Source of the DNA: Paenibacillus jilunlii
GTDB taxonomy: Bacteria; Bacillota; Bacilli; Paenibacillales; Paenibacillaceae
Direction of reading: 5' to 3'
DNA length: 64,000 nucleotides
Assembly (NCBI RefSeq): GCF_900102965.1
Contig: NZ_FNGM01000001.1
Coordinates: forward strand, 349,164 to 413,163
The notes beneath the pieces are model-generated. The model worked only from the letters and a program-made list of their open reading frames with translations, was not told the origin of the DNA and made no database searches. Below are positions 17,656 to 26,291 of the stretch, piece by piece. The first letter of the stretch is position 1. Each line of letters starts with the position of its first letter. The translations under genes and the position numbers were made by a program.

Positions 17656-17686
17656 AGTGTATAACTTGGAGCCGACTCCAAGTCAA
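17656..17686 (-). promoter_or_regulatory. MerR-type promoter and operator for the SDR gene
   Basis: On the minus strand, TTGACT and TACACT are 19 bases apart, the over-long spacing typical of MerR-activated promoters. The spacer holds the dyad ACTTGGAG-N4-CTCCAAGT (17664-17683). Confidence 0.75.
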
Positions 17687-17711
17687 GAAGAGATTTCAAA
17701 ATGATGAAGAG

Positions 17712-17742
17712 TTGACTTGGAGCTGACTCCAAGTTATACAAT
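17712..17742 (+). promoter_or_regulatory. MerR-type promoter and operator for the MerR gene
   Basis: TTGACT (17712-17717) and TACAAT (17737-17742) are 19 bases apart. The dyad ACTTGGAG-N4-CTCCAAGT (17715-17734) fills the spacer and matches the operator of the divergent SDR promoter, implying autoregulation and shared control. Confidence 0.75.
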
Positions 17743-17780
17743 AGATCTACAGATACACAACTAATCTGAGAGGTGATCCT

Positions 17781-18233
17781 ATGAGTGAAGGAGCGGGTAC
17801 CGGCGTGCATATAGTGCAGGGTTATTCCATTAAACAAACCTCTGAGCTAACTGGAATTACGGAGGATACCATCCGGTATTACGAAAAGATTGGACTGCTC
17901 CCCCGGGCGCAGCGCAAAGGAAACAGCCACCGTATCTACAGCGACAACGATATTGAGACCATGAAGCTGATTACCTGCCTCAAAAAAACAGGAATGTCGC
18001 TGGACGACATGCGTCCTTATCTGGACCTGTCGCTTGATTCCAACCTGTCTGAATATCCCGAGCTGCATGAGATGATCCTGAATCATAAGCAGAAAATCCT
18101 GGATCAGATCGCCTCGCTGCAGCAGATTGTAGACCTGATCGACAGTAAAATTGACCAGAACTACCTCGGACCGCAGGAATGCGTGCTGACCGGAGATCAG
18201 AAAAAAATGCCGGTGCGGCGGACAATCAGATAA
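17781..18233 (+). CDS. MerR-family transcriptional regulator
   Basis: The 150-residue regulator has the winged helix-turn-helix (about residues 15-85; SIKQTSELTGITEDTIRYYEKIGLLP) and a C-terminal coiled coil (about 95-135) for dimerisation. There is one cysteine, near the C terminus (QECVL), so it lacks the metal-binding Cys pair of CueR or ZntR and belongs with the AdhR/NmlR-like branch that senses reactive electrophiles or other organics. The operator is a 7-4-7 dyad, in twin copies between it and the SDR gene. GAGAGGTGA supports the start. Confidence 0.9.
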   Translation: MSEGAGTGVHIVQGYSIKQTSELTGITEDTIRYYEKIGLLPRAQRKGNSHRIYSDNDIETMKLITCLKKTGMSLDDMRPYLDLSLDSNLSEYPELHEMILNHKQKILDQIASLQQIVDLIDSKIDQNYLGPQECVLTGDQKKMPVRRTIR

Positions 18234-18240
18234 GCTTGGG

Positions 18241-18271
18241 AAGCTCTGGCCTTTAGGGGTGGGGCTTTTTT
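18241..18271 (+). terminator. Probable terminator after the MerR gene
   Basis: An imperfect GC-rich helix (AGCTCTGGCC with GGGGTGGGGCT, including G-T pairs) is followed by six T residues. Confidence 0.45.
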
Positions 18272-18397
18272 CATTGCACGATTTCCCGCAGCCTGCTTAG
18301 AATGAAAGGAATGGGTAAGCATAGGCTTCCGGAAATAGTGCTGTCAGAAGATACTCAGGAAGCCTAGGCCCACCAAACTTTGTGGGAGGAATTGCAT

Positions 18398-19495
18398 ATG
18401 ACGCAGATAATTGGTGCTCCGTTCAAATATATTCAGGGCCGCGGCGAGGTTTCCAAGCTCGGACTATATTGCTCACAGCTTGGGGCGAAAGGGGTCTATG
18501 CTATCATAGATCCGTTCGTTCTCTCCCTGTATGGAGAAGAGGTTACCCGTAGCTTTGAGCAGCATTCCGTTGCACTCATTCAGGAGGAGTTCAGGGGAGA
18601 ATGTTCGATGGAGCAGGTGGAGCGTATTGTCTCCGCAGCGCAGGCAACGGTCAACAGCGATGTGATTGTAGGGATTGGCGGCGGCAAAACCCTGGACACG
18701 GCAAAAGCCGTCAGCCACTTTGCGGGCCTCCCTGTGGTCCTCGTTCCAACAGTGGCTTCTACGGATGCGCCATGCAGCGCACTGTCGGTGCTGTACACGG
18801 AGGATGGACAACTGGACCGCTACCTCCCCTTGCGGCATAACCCGGATATGGTGATTGCCGATGTGGATATTATCGCCAAAGCGCCGCCCAGACTGCTGGC
18901 TGCGGGTATGGGGGATGCTCTGTCTACTTACTATGAAGCCCGAGCCTGCTGCCGCTCCGGTGTGGTCACCCAGGCCGGGGGCAGCAGTTCCATCGCCGCT
19001 TTTGCCCTGGCCAAGGCTTGCCATGATACCCTGATTGCCTATGGAGCGGAGGCACTGCGGGATTGCCGGGAAGGAATCGGGTCAGAAGCTGTGGGACGGA
19101 TCGTCGAAGCCAATATTTATCTCAGCGGCATCGGCTTCGAGAGCGGAGGACTGGCCGCGGCCCACGCGATTCATAATGGCCTTACGCTGCTGGAGGAATG
19201 CCGCCACATGCTGCATGGGGAGAAGGTTGCATTCGCCACACTGGCACAGCTGATGCTGGAGCAGGCGCCGGCAGAAGAGATTGAAGAGGTGACTGCCTTT
19301 TGCCGGATGGCTGGCTTACCCGTCACCCTGGGCGAGCTGGGTCTGTCCGCTGCAAGGGCGGAAAGGCTGATGATTGCCGCCGAAGCCAGCTGTGCAGCGG
19401 ACAACCCGATGGGGAATATGCCGTTTGCCGTTTCGCCGCAGCAGGTGCTGGATGCTATTCTTGCGGCAGACCGGCAGGGACAGCAGGCTTTCTGA
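18398..19495 (+). CDS. gldA: Glycerol dehydrogenase (stand-alone copy)
   Basis: This NAD-dependent, zinc-containing glycerol dehydrogenase (365 residues) oxidises glycerol to dihydroxyacetone. It has the GIGGGKTLDTAK nucleotide-binding motif and the metal ligands Asp173 (GMGDALSTY), His256 (AAAHAIHNGL) and His273 (MLHGEKVAF), at essentially the positions known for the Bacillus stearothermophilus enzyme. The ATG at 18398 follows GGGAGGAA by eight bases; an upstream in-frame TTG would only add six residues. It is not linked to a kinase gene, unlike its paralogue at 55282, so its product may feed a different route or it may act on another small polyol. Confidence 0.88.
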   Translation: MTQIIGAPFKYIQGRGEVSKLGLYCSQLGAKGVYAIIDPFVLSLYGEEVTRSFEQHSVALIQEEFRGECSMEQVERIVSAAQATVNSDVIVGIGGGKTLDTAKAVSHFAGLPVVLVPTVASTDAPCSALSVLYTEDGQLDRYLPLRHNPDMVIADVDIIAKAPPRLLAAGMGDALSTYYEARACCRSGVVTQAGGSSSIAAFALAKACHDTLIAYGAEALRDCREGIGSEAVGRIVEANIYLSGIGFESGGLAAAHAIHNGLTLLEECRHMLHGEKVAFATLAQLMLEQAPAEEIEEVTAFCRMAGLPVTLGELGLSAARAERLMIAAEASCAADNPMGNMPFAVSPQQVLDAILAADRQGQQAF

Positions 19496-19592
19496 CGACT
19501 GTTAATAATTGCGCAGCCGGGTTGTACATATTTATCCTTCGTGTTCCAAACAATGAGAACTAGGGTTGTAGAACCCGAAGGAGGCTTTCCCT

Positions 19593-20528
19593 ATGAAGAA
19601 GGGCAAATGTATGGTTGCGCGCACCAAGGTGTATTTGTACTCTGCCGCAGTTTTTATATCAGCCACACTCTGCGCTGCGGTTCCGCCCGCATTTGGGGCC
19701 GGCCTTTCACAAGCTGCTCATCACAGCGCGGGGCAAAAAGCGACAGCCGCCCAGCTGGCAGAGCCCGCTGCACCGAACGGCGGCCGCAGCTCCAGGGTAC
19801 TGCCAGCGGAGGATAGCGCAAGACGGGGCCGTGTAGCCATCATCATCGATGATTTCGGCAACGGCATGAGGGGGACCGAGGAGATGTTCGCGCTCCCGGT
19901 CAAATTCACCGTAGCGGTAATGCCATTCCTGCCGACCTCGCAGAAGGATGCCGCCAGGGCTCATGAGCAGGGGCTGGATGTGCTGGTGCATCTGCCCATG
20001 GAGCCGCGCCAGGGCAAACCGGAATGGCTGGGACCCGGAGCCGTCCTGACCCGGATGAGCGATGCGGAGGTCCGGAAATCAGTGGAGGCAGCACTGGATA
20101 ATGTTCCGTTTGCCATCGGAATTAACAATCACATGGGCTCCAGGGTGACCGGAGATGAGCGGGTGATGGGCATTATTCTTGCCGTCTGCAAGGAGCGCGG
20201 TCTGTTCTTTGTAGACAGTCATACCAATTACCGCTCGGTTGCCGGAAAAATGGCGCAGGAGATGGGATTGCCCCCGGTAGAGAATCACATTTTTCTGGAC
20301 GATGTCCACACCTCAGGCCATGTCGCGAAGCAAATGCGGCTGGTGCGGGAAAAGGCGCTGAATCAAAAATATTGTGTGACCATCGGACATGTGGGCATTC
20401 AAGGAAAAGAAACCGCCGCGGGTATCCGCAGCGGCATTGCCGAATTGAAGGATAGTGTTGAATTTGTCGGAATCTCGGAGCTGGTCAAGGACCAGTGCCA
20501 ATGGAATCCCGGTGTTACACTTCCATAA
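19593..20528 (+). CDS. Secreted divergent polysaccharide deacetylase family protein
   Basis: The 311-residue protein has a signal peptide (basic start, hydrophobic stretch about 10-30, cleavage near AFGAG), a variable linker and a C-terminal domain beginning RRGRVAIIIDDFGNG. That domain is the divergent polysaccharide deacetylase family (PF04748, YibQ-like). Conserved elements include VMPFLPTS, HLPMEP, NNHMGSR and FVDSHT, which provide the usual Asp and His metal-site residues. It probably acts outside the membrane on cell-wall or capsular glycan. The gene overlaps the convergent amidase gene by 14 bases. AAGGAGG precedes the ATG. Confidence 0.88.
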   Translation: MKKGKCMVARTKVYLYSAAVFISATLCAAVPPAFGAGLSQAAHHSAGQKATAAQLAEPAAPNGGRSSRVLPAEDSARRGRVAIIIDDFGNGMRGTEEMFALPVKFTVAVMPFLPTSQKDAARAHEQGLDVLVHLPMEPRQGKPEWLGPGAVLTRMSDAEVRKSVEAALDNVPFAIGINNHMGSRVTGDERVMGIILAVCKERGLFFVDSHTNYRSVAGKMAQEMGLPPVENHIFLDDVHTSGHVAKQMRLVREKALNQKYCVTIGHVGIQGKETAAGIRSGIAELKDSVEFVGISELVKDQCQWNPGVTLP

Positions 20529-21309
20529 GATAGGCAGCAATGCCACCCGCAATGGCTTCGGCAATTTCCTCCTGGCCTTTTGGGCTGCACAGCCTGCTCC
20601 GGTCGCTCGGACTGCTAATAAATCCCGCCTCAACGATAACCGTTGTGGCGGTTATTTTGTTGAGCAGATAAAAGGGCTTGCCGGGTTTGGGGGCTTCCTG
20701 TGTGCCATAGAGCCGGTTCAACTGGTCCTGAATCGACCTTGCGAGCAGAAAGCTGCGTCCTTCTTGGCGGTATAGGACCAAAGGGCCCCGTTTCGCCGGG
20801 GAGGGCGCCCAGTTGATATGAATACTGACTACCACGTTCGCCGGCAGGGTCTCCGCCAGCTCTTTGCGCTGGGCCAGATCCCGCATATGCCGGGAGGAGC
20901 TGCGGAGCCAGCGGTTGTCGTCACTGGGCGCATAGTCGCCGGTCCGGTTCAGGATGGTGTCAAACCCATCGCTGCGGAGCAGCAGGAACAGACGGCGGGA
21001 AATCGCCAGTGTAATGTCTTTTTCCAGAATGGGGCCATGCGAGGTGCCGCCGTCAATGCCTCCATGGCCTGCATCAATCAGAATGATCCGTTGATCATGG
21101 CCCAGGATCTGCTGGCGTTCCGGACTTGCTTCAGTCCCGGAAGCCCCGAAAGCCCCGGGAGCTGCGGGTACCGCCTGTGCTCCTGCTCCCGTTCCAGACA
21201 TGAGCGACAGCAGCAGTCCTGCTGCGGTCAGAAGCAGCCACAAACGCCGGGCCGGCGCTGCCGGGGGGCCTGCTGGGGTTTGTGTTTTCAGGTGCACATA
21301 GCCTCTCAA
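20515..21309 (-). CDS. CwlD-like N-acetylmuramoyl-L-alanine amidase
   Basis: This is a 264-residue amidase_3 family protein with an N-terminal membrane/signal segment (about 18-45), a short Ala/Pro/Gly linker and the zinc hydrolase domain. Motifs are LIDAGHGGIDGG (first His), a downstream acidic ligand, VVVSIHINW (second His) and VIVEAGFIS (catalytic Glu). In Bacillus, CwlD removes stem peptides during spore-cortex muramic-lactam formation; the size and single-domain layout fit that role. Translation starts at TTG 21309, eight bases after GGAGG. The 3' end overlaps the deacetylase gene by 14 bases, so the transcripts are convergent and complementary at their ends. Confidence 0.85.
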   Translation of the reverse strand: MRGYVHLKTQTPAGPPAAPARRLWLLLTAAGLLLSLMSGTGAGAQAVPAAPGAFGASGTEASPERQQILGHDQRIILIDAGHGGIDGGTSHGPILEKDITLAISRRLFLLLRSDGFDTILNRTGDYAPSDDNRWLRSSSRHMRDLAQRKELAETLPANVVVSIHINWAPSPAKRGPLVLYRQEGRSFLLARSIQDQLNRLYGTQEAPKPGKPFYLLNKITATTVIVEAGFISSPSDRSRLCSPKGQEEIAEAIAGGIAAYLMEV

Positions 21310-21500
21310 GGGAATAACCTCCTTTGCCCAGGATATTGATTTTTTGGGATAGATACTTTGTTAGAGTGTGCCGCCGCAGGCGAACCTATACGAAATACAG
21401 AGCAAGGGTTTAGGGGAAGGCGGATTGGAGCAGACTAGAGACATGAAGCTTATGACGAATACAGGGGAATACCCGATCAAAGGAAACAGGAGGTGTCAAG

Positions 21501-21746
21501 ATGGCTTCCGGAGGAGATGATCTGGTGAAGTTTATTACGGAGAAGGTAGTCGTCTATATGGAAGACCCGCGGGCCAGCAGGGAACGCAGAAAGGCTGAGA
21601 AGCAGCCGTGGGCGGAAAAATGGTTCGGGATGCTTCCGCTTGGCTGGTCGATATGGCGCAGCAAGTGGACACGCGGCAGCAAAACGGACAGGGCCCTGGC
21701 GGCTTCGCCAGACAAAAATAAAGACATGGAGAAACTCGGAACATAA
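21501..21746 (+). CDS. yqzE: YqzE family protein
   Basis: This is a small basic protein (81 residues) with the family pattern DLVKFITEKVVVYMEDPRASRERRKAEKQPW followed by WAEKWFGMLPLGWSIWRS, a possible short membrane-associated segment. Function is unknown; in Bacillus subtilis yqzE lies by the comG competence operon. CAGGAGGTG precedes the ATG by five to six bases. It is followed by a stretch with a dispersed repeat and a terminator. Confidence 0.8.
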   Translation: MASGGDDLVKFITEKVVVYMEDPRASRERRKAEKQPWAEKWFGMLPLGWSIWRSKWTRGSKTDRALAASPDKNKDMEKLGT

Positions 21747-21798
21747 TAGGCTGCTATATAGATTGAACTTGAAAAATTTATTAACTAGGCCAGTCATC

Positions 21799-21984
21799 CT
21801 TAGTGGGAAAAAGATTCACTATTCGAGTTTGTTCGGCTTATGGAGTAGCCTATGTGGGAAAAAGTACCACTAATTTGGTTGAAAGCAGCCGTATGGGATG
21901 AATATGCATGAATTAGGTGTACAAAATCCCACTAAAACCTTCTGAAGCCCGGATTTTAGCTAATTAGTTTTACTTTTTCCACTA
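21799..21984. repeat. Dispersed intergenic repeat, diverged copy 3
   Basis: TAGTGGGAAAAAG (21801-21813) at one end and CTTTTTCCACTA (21972-21983) at the other form near-complementary termini. A second GTGGGAAAAAG lies internally at 21854. The right end (ATTAGTTTTACTTTTTCCACTA) parallels that of copies at 10023 and 53305. The interior differs from those copies. Confidence 0.5.
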
Positions 21985-21990
21985 TAAAAA

Positions 21991-22040
21991 AGAACCTTCT
22001 CATGCCGGTTCAACCGGCAGACGGGAAGGTTCTTTCGCTT
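21991..22040. terminator. Terminator between convergent genes
   Basis: AGAACCTTC (21991-21999) pairs with GAAGGTTCT (22025-22033) outside an inner TGCCGG/CCGGCA helix. A T-rich stretch follows on the plus strand and an A-run precedes it, giving a U-run on the minus strand too. Confidence 0.8.
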
Positions 22041-22062
22041 TCAACCTATTGCAATAATAATA

Positions 22063-23139
22063 TCACTTGCGGGGCGAAACCGCTCCTGGCGCAGAACCGA
22101 GCGTGGTGGAGCTGCGTTCCGAAGTCAGCGTGTGCAGAGTGCCGCTGTCCTGCAGCGCCGCCAGAGGGAGATACCGCTTGCCTTCTGGACCGGAAGCGGC
22201 GTACACAATAGCTGAACTGCCGCTTGAGTTGCCAGTGCCGGGGGCGGATAAACCCCAGCTCTGGCAGCCGGTGATCATAAACGGAGCTCCAAACGCATCA
22301 TTGCGGCCTGGGGACTGAAAGGCAAGGCTGCCGCCGGAAGCTAGAGCAAGCGCGAATTTGTCACTGCTGAGGGGAGTCAGCGGCGGTGCTGACAGCCACA
22401 GCAAATCGGCATATGGATTATCCTGCCCCCCAGACTCGTAGACGGGAAGGGGAGTGCGGCCGGTATCCAGGCTGGATATTGCGCCAGCAGCGTCAGGTTT
22501 CGCATGAAGAATATCCTCTGCTTTGCTTAAGCTCCATGGCAGAACCTGCAGCACTGATGCGTTAATATACAGTGTTTTATCTTCTATTGTCAGTTTCCAT
22601 ACCGGCAGCAGCGGGGCATAGAGTGCCGTAAGTTCAAATTTTCCGGATAAATTGGACGAGATAAGTTCCTGCTGCACCAGAAACTGGTGCAGATCCTGCA
22701 AGCTGTAGGGGAGGCCGTAGCTTCCGGCTCCGTATTCACTCAGCATATAACCGCCTTGATCCTTAGCGGTAATAATCAGATAGCCGATGCGCTGCTCTCC
22801 GTTCATAACATTGACGAGCCAGCTGTGGGTTCCCGGCCCCAAGGGATACGACTCCGTGCTGGCATTTTTCCAGGAGGTGAAGGGCGGGTTGGCAGACAGC
22901 TTGTTAACGGTCAGACGGGCGAAATCCTGCAGGGACTCCGGTGAAGCAATCGCTGTCATTTCGAGTACAGGCACTGTGGCTTGGGAGACCGCCTGCGTAA
23001 CGGTTACCCGGGTGCCTGTGGCGGACAGCTCGCTGGGAAACGCAGAGCTTGCCGAGTAAAGCGTAAGTCCCAGACACAGACAGAGGAGGAGGCGTACACG
23101 GCGTCCGAGCCTGTCCGTCTGCCTTGCTTTTATCTTCAT
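22063..23139 (-). CDS. Secreted or membrane-anchored hypothetical protein
   Basis: The 358-residue protein has a basic start and a hydrophobic segment (RLLLCLCLGLTLYSASSAF, about residues 16-35), so it is exported or anchored. The rest is Ser/Leu/Gly-rich with no recognised domain; short beta-rich stretches such as WLVNVMNGEQRIGYLIITAKDQGGYMLSEYG recall uptake- or cortex-associated accessory domains but are not diagnostic. AAAGGTGA lies before the ATG. It precedes yqhG's end by about 150 bases on the opposite side and is transcribed toward the terminator at 21991. No function can be assigned. Confidence 0.75.
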   Translation of the reverse strand: MKIKARQTDRLGRRVRLLLCLCLGLTLYSASSAFPSELSATGTRVTVTQAVSQATVPVLEMTAIASPESLQDFARLTVNKLSANPPFTSWKNASTESYPLGPGTHSWLVNVMNGEQRIGYLIITAKDQGGYMLSEYGAGSYGLPYSLQDLHQFLVQQELISSNLSGKFELTALYAPLLPVWKLTIEDKTLYINASVLQVLPWSLSKAEDILHAKPDAAGAISSLDTGRTPLPVYESGGQDNPYADLLWLSAPPLTPLSSDKFALALASGGSLAFQSPGRNDAFGAPFMITGCQSWGLSAPGTGNSSGSSAIVYAASGPEGKRYLPLAALQDSGTLHTLTSERSSTTLGSAPGAVSPRK

Positions 23140-23295
23140 TTGTCGTTCACCTTTCTTAAAATATAAGGATTTTCACTCGATGCATCCTGCTTCTATTGTA
23201 GGGGACAAGCTCCAAAAAGACTGTTGCTTGCTGTCGCGCGGCGGTGCGGGAATTCCGCTGTTTTTTTGCCTGCTTTTAGCGAGCAGGGTCGCATC

Positions 23296-24366
23296 TTATG
23301 TGCTCCGCAGGTGGAAGAGGCCGTAGGTTACGGCAGAAACTGCAATCTGTGGTTCATACTGCCAAGCCGTTTCCTTGCGGCGGCGGTTGTATTGTTCTTC
23401 GATTGCCAGCCTTTTTTCTTCATCCTGTTCTTTGAGCAGTTCTTCGTAGTATATGTCCACAATGCCCAGCTCCAGCCGCAGCCGTTCGCGTGCCTCCTCG
23501 GCCCAATCGTAGTCCATGAGGGCCAGCTTGGAGGTCAAATAACCCTCCAGCCGGTCGGCCCCGTCAGCAACAGTCAGCTCGTAGGGCTGAATGTGAATAT
23601 TCTCGGGCAGGCGCGGGGTCAGCTCGCGGGAGGCCAGTTTGGCTTCAAAGTCCGGGATGATCCGCCCGGTGGTGAGGGAGACGCCGATGAAATGCAGCTC
23701 CTCGCGCTTCAGATCGCAGCTCATCTCCACCTTGTAGCAGACTGCGAGCCAGGGCTCATAGGCTGCCGAGAACAAGGTCATCCGCTGTCTGATTCCCGGG
23801 TCCTCGAAGAGCTGCAGGCATTTGCCCTCATCCCGGGCGGCCGCCCAGATCTGCCGCAGCCGCTTGCTGCCGTAGATGATGTCCTCGCGCCTGATCATGC
23901 CGGGACCGATCCGGGGCAGCGCCGGAACGACCCCGAAGAAACGGGCGAGGATGCTGTCCTGCGGATCAGCCGAGACCCCCGGCGGCGCCGTTGGCGGCCC
24001 GCCGGCAGTGGTGCCGCCGGGGTCAGCGGCGGCCTCCATCCCGGCCGCGCCAGCACCGGCCGGCAGGCCCGCAGCGCTTGCGGGGTTCCCCGGGCGCAGC
24101 GGCCTGGAAGGAGGGGCCGCCTGCGCGGCAGCGGCCAGATTGTCGTACTTCTCCGGCTCGAAGACGAAGGTGAACGACAGCGTCTCCGGGTCCACGCCCG
24201 TCCGCTCGACAAACCCCCAATAATAAGGCCGGTCCGTAAGCATCCGGTCCGCGCGCGGCGAGAGCTTCACCGTTACATGCAGCGGCGACGCCTCGATAAT
24301 CGAGCATTCCGTTGCCTCCAGGTAATCCATCACATGCTTGCGTATTTCCTGAGCGGTGAGTGTCAT
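23296..24366 (-). CDS. yqhG: YqhG family protein with a low-complexity insertion
   Basis: The 356-residue protein is related to Bacillus subtilis YqhG, with the family opening (QEIRKHVMDYLEATECSII, then DRMLTDRPYYWGFVERTG) and a conserved C-terminal half. It carries an extra Ala/Pro/Gly-rich insertion at about residues 75-140 that makes it longer than the roughly 260-residue homologue. Function is unknown. Its ATG overlaps the stop of the YqhH helicase gene by four bases, so both are translated together, as in B. subtilis. The partnership suggests it serves the helicase. Confidence 0.85.
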   Translation of the reverse strand: MTLTAQEIRKHVMDYLEATECSIIEASPLHVTVKLSPRADRMLTDRPYYWGFVERTGVDPETLSFTFVFEPEKYDNLAAAAQAAPPSRPLRPGNPASAAGLPAGAGAAGMEAAADPGGTTAGGPPTAPPGVSADPQDSILARFFGVVPALPRIGPGMIRREDIIYGSKRLRQIWAAARDEGKCLQLFEDPGIRQRMTLFSAAYEPWLAVCYKVEMSCDLKREELHFIGVSLTTGRIIPDFEAKLASRELTPRLPENIHIQPYELTVADGADRLEGYLTSKLALMDYDWAEEARERLRLELGIVDIYYEELLKEQDEEKRLAIEEQYNRRRKETAWQYEPQIAVSAVTYGLFHLRST

Positions 24367-26108
24367 GCTTCTGCCTCCTGTTCGTCCCGCATCCCGTGGG
24401 TCAGCTCACTCAGCGAGTCGCCTATGTGATCCAGGCCGCTGCGCAGCTCCTCGTCGCTGCGGGCTTCGAGCATGATCTTATAGAGGCTTTTTTCCAACGA
24501 TTCCTTCTTCTCAAAACGCTCCAGAATCACGTCCAGCCCCCCGATCACCATCTCGAACATGTTGATCTTCTCATGCAGCAGGTGGAGAATATGCTCCTCA
24601 ATGGTGCCTTCGGTGGAAAGGTTGTAGATGACCACATCATTTTCCTGGCCCAGCCGGTGCACCCGGCCAATGCGCTGCTCCACCCGCATCGGGTTCCAGG
24701 GCAGATCGAAATTGATCATATGGTGGCAGAACTGCAGGTTGATGCCCTCGCCCCCGGCTTCAGTGGCAATCATCACCTGGGCGCGGCCGCGGAAGAGGTC
24801 CATCATCCAGTCTTTTTTGCCCCGGTTCATGCCGCCGGAGTAGGTAACGCACTGGAGCCCGTGATCACGGAAATACTGGAGCAAATACTCCTGGGTGGCC
24901 CGGTATTCGGTGAAGACAATCACCTTTTCGTTCATTTCCCGGATCAGCTCCATGGTCTTCTCCGCTTTCGTGTTGGTTTTGACCGTGCGGATGGCCTGAA
25001 GCAGCTCCATCATCCGTTCGCGCTTGGGAGAGTCGGCCGGAAGCTTTTTGATCAGATTGACGAGGGTGATGAATACGGCATCCCGGCTGCTGCATACCTC
25101 CCGCTGAAGCGTGACCAGAGAGAGCATGCTGCTGAGATTGCCGCCGGCCTCCTGATATTGGTCTTTGACAAAAGCGGTCACACCGTCATATAATACTTTC
25201 TCCTCCGGTGAGAGCGTGAGCGGTATATTGCGCACTTTGCGCTTCGTGAAGGTGACCGGACCTTCGCCGCGGCGGTTGCGGATCATCACCTTGGAGAGCT
25301 CGCCCCGCAGCTGGACCTCGTTCTTCGGCTGGCGCTTGTCCACCACGAAGTTGGTGGCGAAATCCCCCTGGTTTCCAAGCTGGCCCGGCTTCAGCAGCGT
25401 AATCAGATTGAACAGCTCGCCGAGATCGTTTTGAACCGGAGTTGCGGTGAGCAGCAGGCAGTATTTTTTGCGGAGCTGCTGGACGAACTGGTAATTGGTG
25501 GATTTCTTGTTCTTGAGTTTATGGGCTTCATCGATAATCAGCATGTCGTATTCATTATTCAGCAGCATTTCCTTGTGCGGGTCACGCTTGGCAGTATCCA
25601 TGGAGGCGACCACGATGTCGTTGCTCCAAGAGTAGGATTTTTTCTGGGCCACAGCAGAAATGCCGAATTTGGTATTCAGCTCGCGCACCCACTGCAGCAC
25701 CAGCGAAGCGGGAACAAGAATGAGCACCCTGGACACAAGTCCCCGCACCAGATATTCCTTCAGCACAAGCCCGGCTTCAATCGTCTTGCCAAGCCCGACC
25801 TCATCGGCGAGAATGGCGCGCCCTGACATTTGGAACAGTACCTTATGGGCGGTATCAAGCTGGTGGGGGAGCGGGGACAGCCCGGACAGATGCTTCATGC
25901 ACTGCAGCTCATCAAAGCTGGTTACAAGCCCGGACTTTTCGCCTTCAACGGCCAGTCTGGATAATCTCCAGTCTCCCCAAGGTCCGCCCTTATCCAGCCT
26001 TGACTCTAAATCACTCAGCCAGTTTCGTTCGAAAGACAGGGGAACAGGTAGCAGGGGGGCCGGGGTACCCGCCTCTTCGGGCAGGGGATTGCGGAATAAT
26101 TGCGTCAT
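24363..26108 (-). CDS. yqhH: SNF2-family DNA/RNA helicase YqhH
   Basis: This is a superfamily 2 Swi2/Snf2 ATPase (581 residues). It has motif I ILADEVGLGKTIEAGL, motif II IIDEAHKLKN, motif III LLLTATPVQND and the C-terminal helicase motifs EAGGEGINLQFC (V) and QRIGRVHRLGQ (VI). It probably remodels DNA-protein or transcription complexes in the cytoplasm, related to RapA. GGAGG precedes the ATG at 26108. It is the first gene of a two-gene leftward operon with yqhG. Confidence 0.92.
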   Translation of the reverse strand: MTQLFRNPLPEEAGTPAPLLPVPLSFERNWLSDLESRLDKGGPWGDWRLSRLAVEGEKSGLVTSFDELQCMKHLSGLSPLPHQLDTAHKVLFQMSGRAILADEVGLGKTIEAGLVLKEYLVRGLVSRVLILVPASLVLQWVRELNTKFGISAVAQKKSYSWSNDIVVASMDTAKRDPHKEMLLNNEYDMLIIDEAHKLKNKKSTNYQFVQQLRKKYCLLLTATPVQNDLGELFNLITLLKPGQLGNQGDFATNFVVDKRQPKNEVQLRGELSKVMIRNRRGEGPVTFTKRKVRNIPLTLSPEEKVLYDGVTAFVKDQYQEAGGNLSSMLSLVTLQREVCSSRDAVFITLVNLIKKLPADSPKRERMMELLQAIRTVKTNTKAEKTMELIREMNEKVIVFTEYRATQEYLLQYFRDHGLQCVTYSGGMNRGKKDWMMDLFRGRAQVMIATEAGGEGINLQFCHHMINFDLPWNPMRVEQRIGRVHRLGQENDVVIYNLSTEGTIEEHILHLLHEKINMFEMVIGGLDVILERFEKKESLEKSLYKIMLEARSDEELRSGLDHIGDSLSELTHGMRDEQEAEA

Positions 26109-26186
26109 GTTGCAGCCTCCTCCGGTGCTTGGTTCATATCGAATACGTAGCAGTAGTATGCTCTTAAAAGAGAGAATTCATAACCT

Positions 26187-26280
26187 GCTATTTTCGGCCG
26201 GATGTTGTAAAATAGCGAGCAAGAGGGAGTAAAAGTGCCATCTTTTGCCGATATTTCGGCGAGATGCTCCTATTTTCGAA
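26187..26280. repeat. Inverted-repeat cluster upstream of yqhH and nrdJ
   Basis: GCTATTTT (26187-26194) pairs with AAAATAGC (26209-26216). A second hairpin centres on GCCG-N6-CGGC (26247-26260), flanked by CATCT and AGATG. It lies in the 427-base gap between two divergent genes. It may be another repetitive element or terminator-like structure; only one copy is in the window. Confidence 0.4.
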
Positions 26281-26291
26281 AAAGACCTTCC

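Noticed and set aside
23224..24429. A 401-codon plus-strand frame opposite yqhG
   Set aside because: The opposite strand encodes a recognisable YqhG protein with a start coupled to yqhH; the plus frame has a mixed, low-complexity sequence and no good start.
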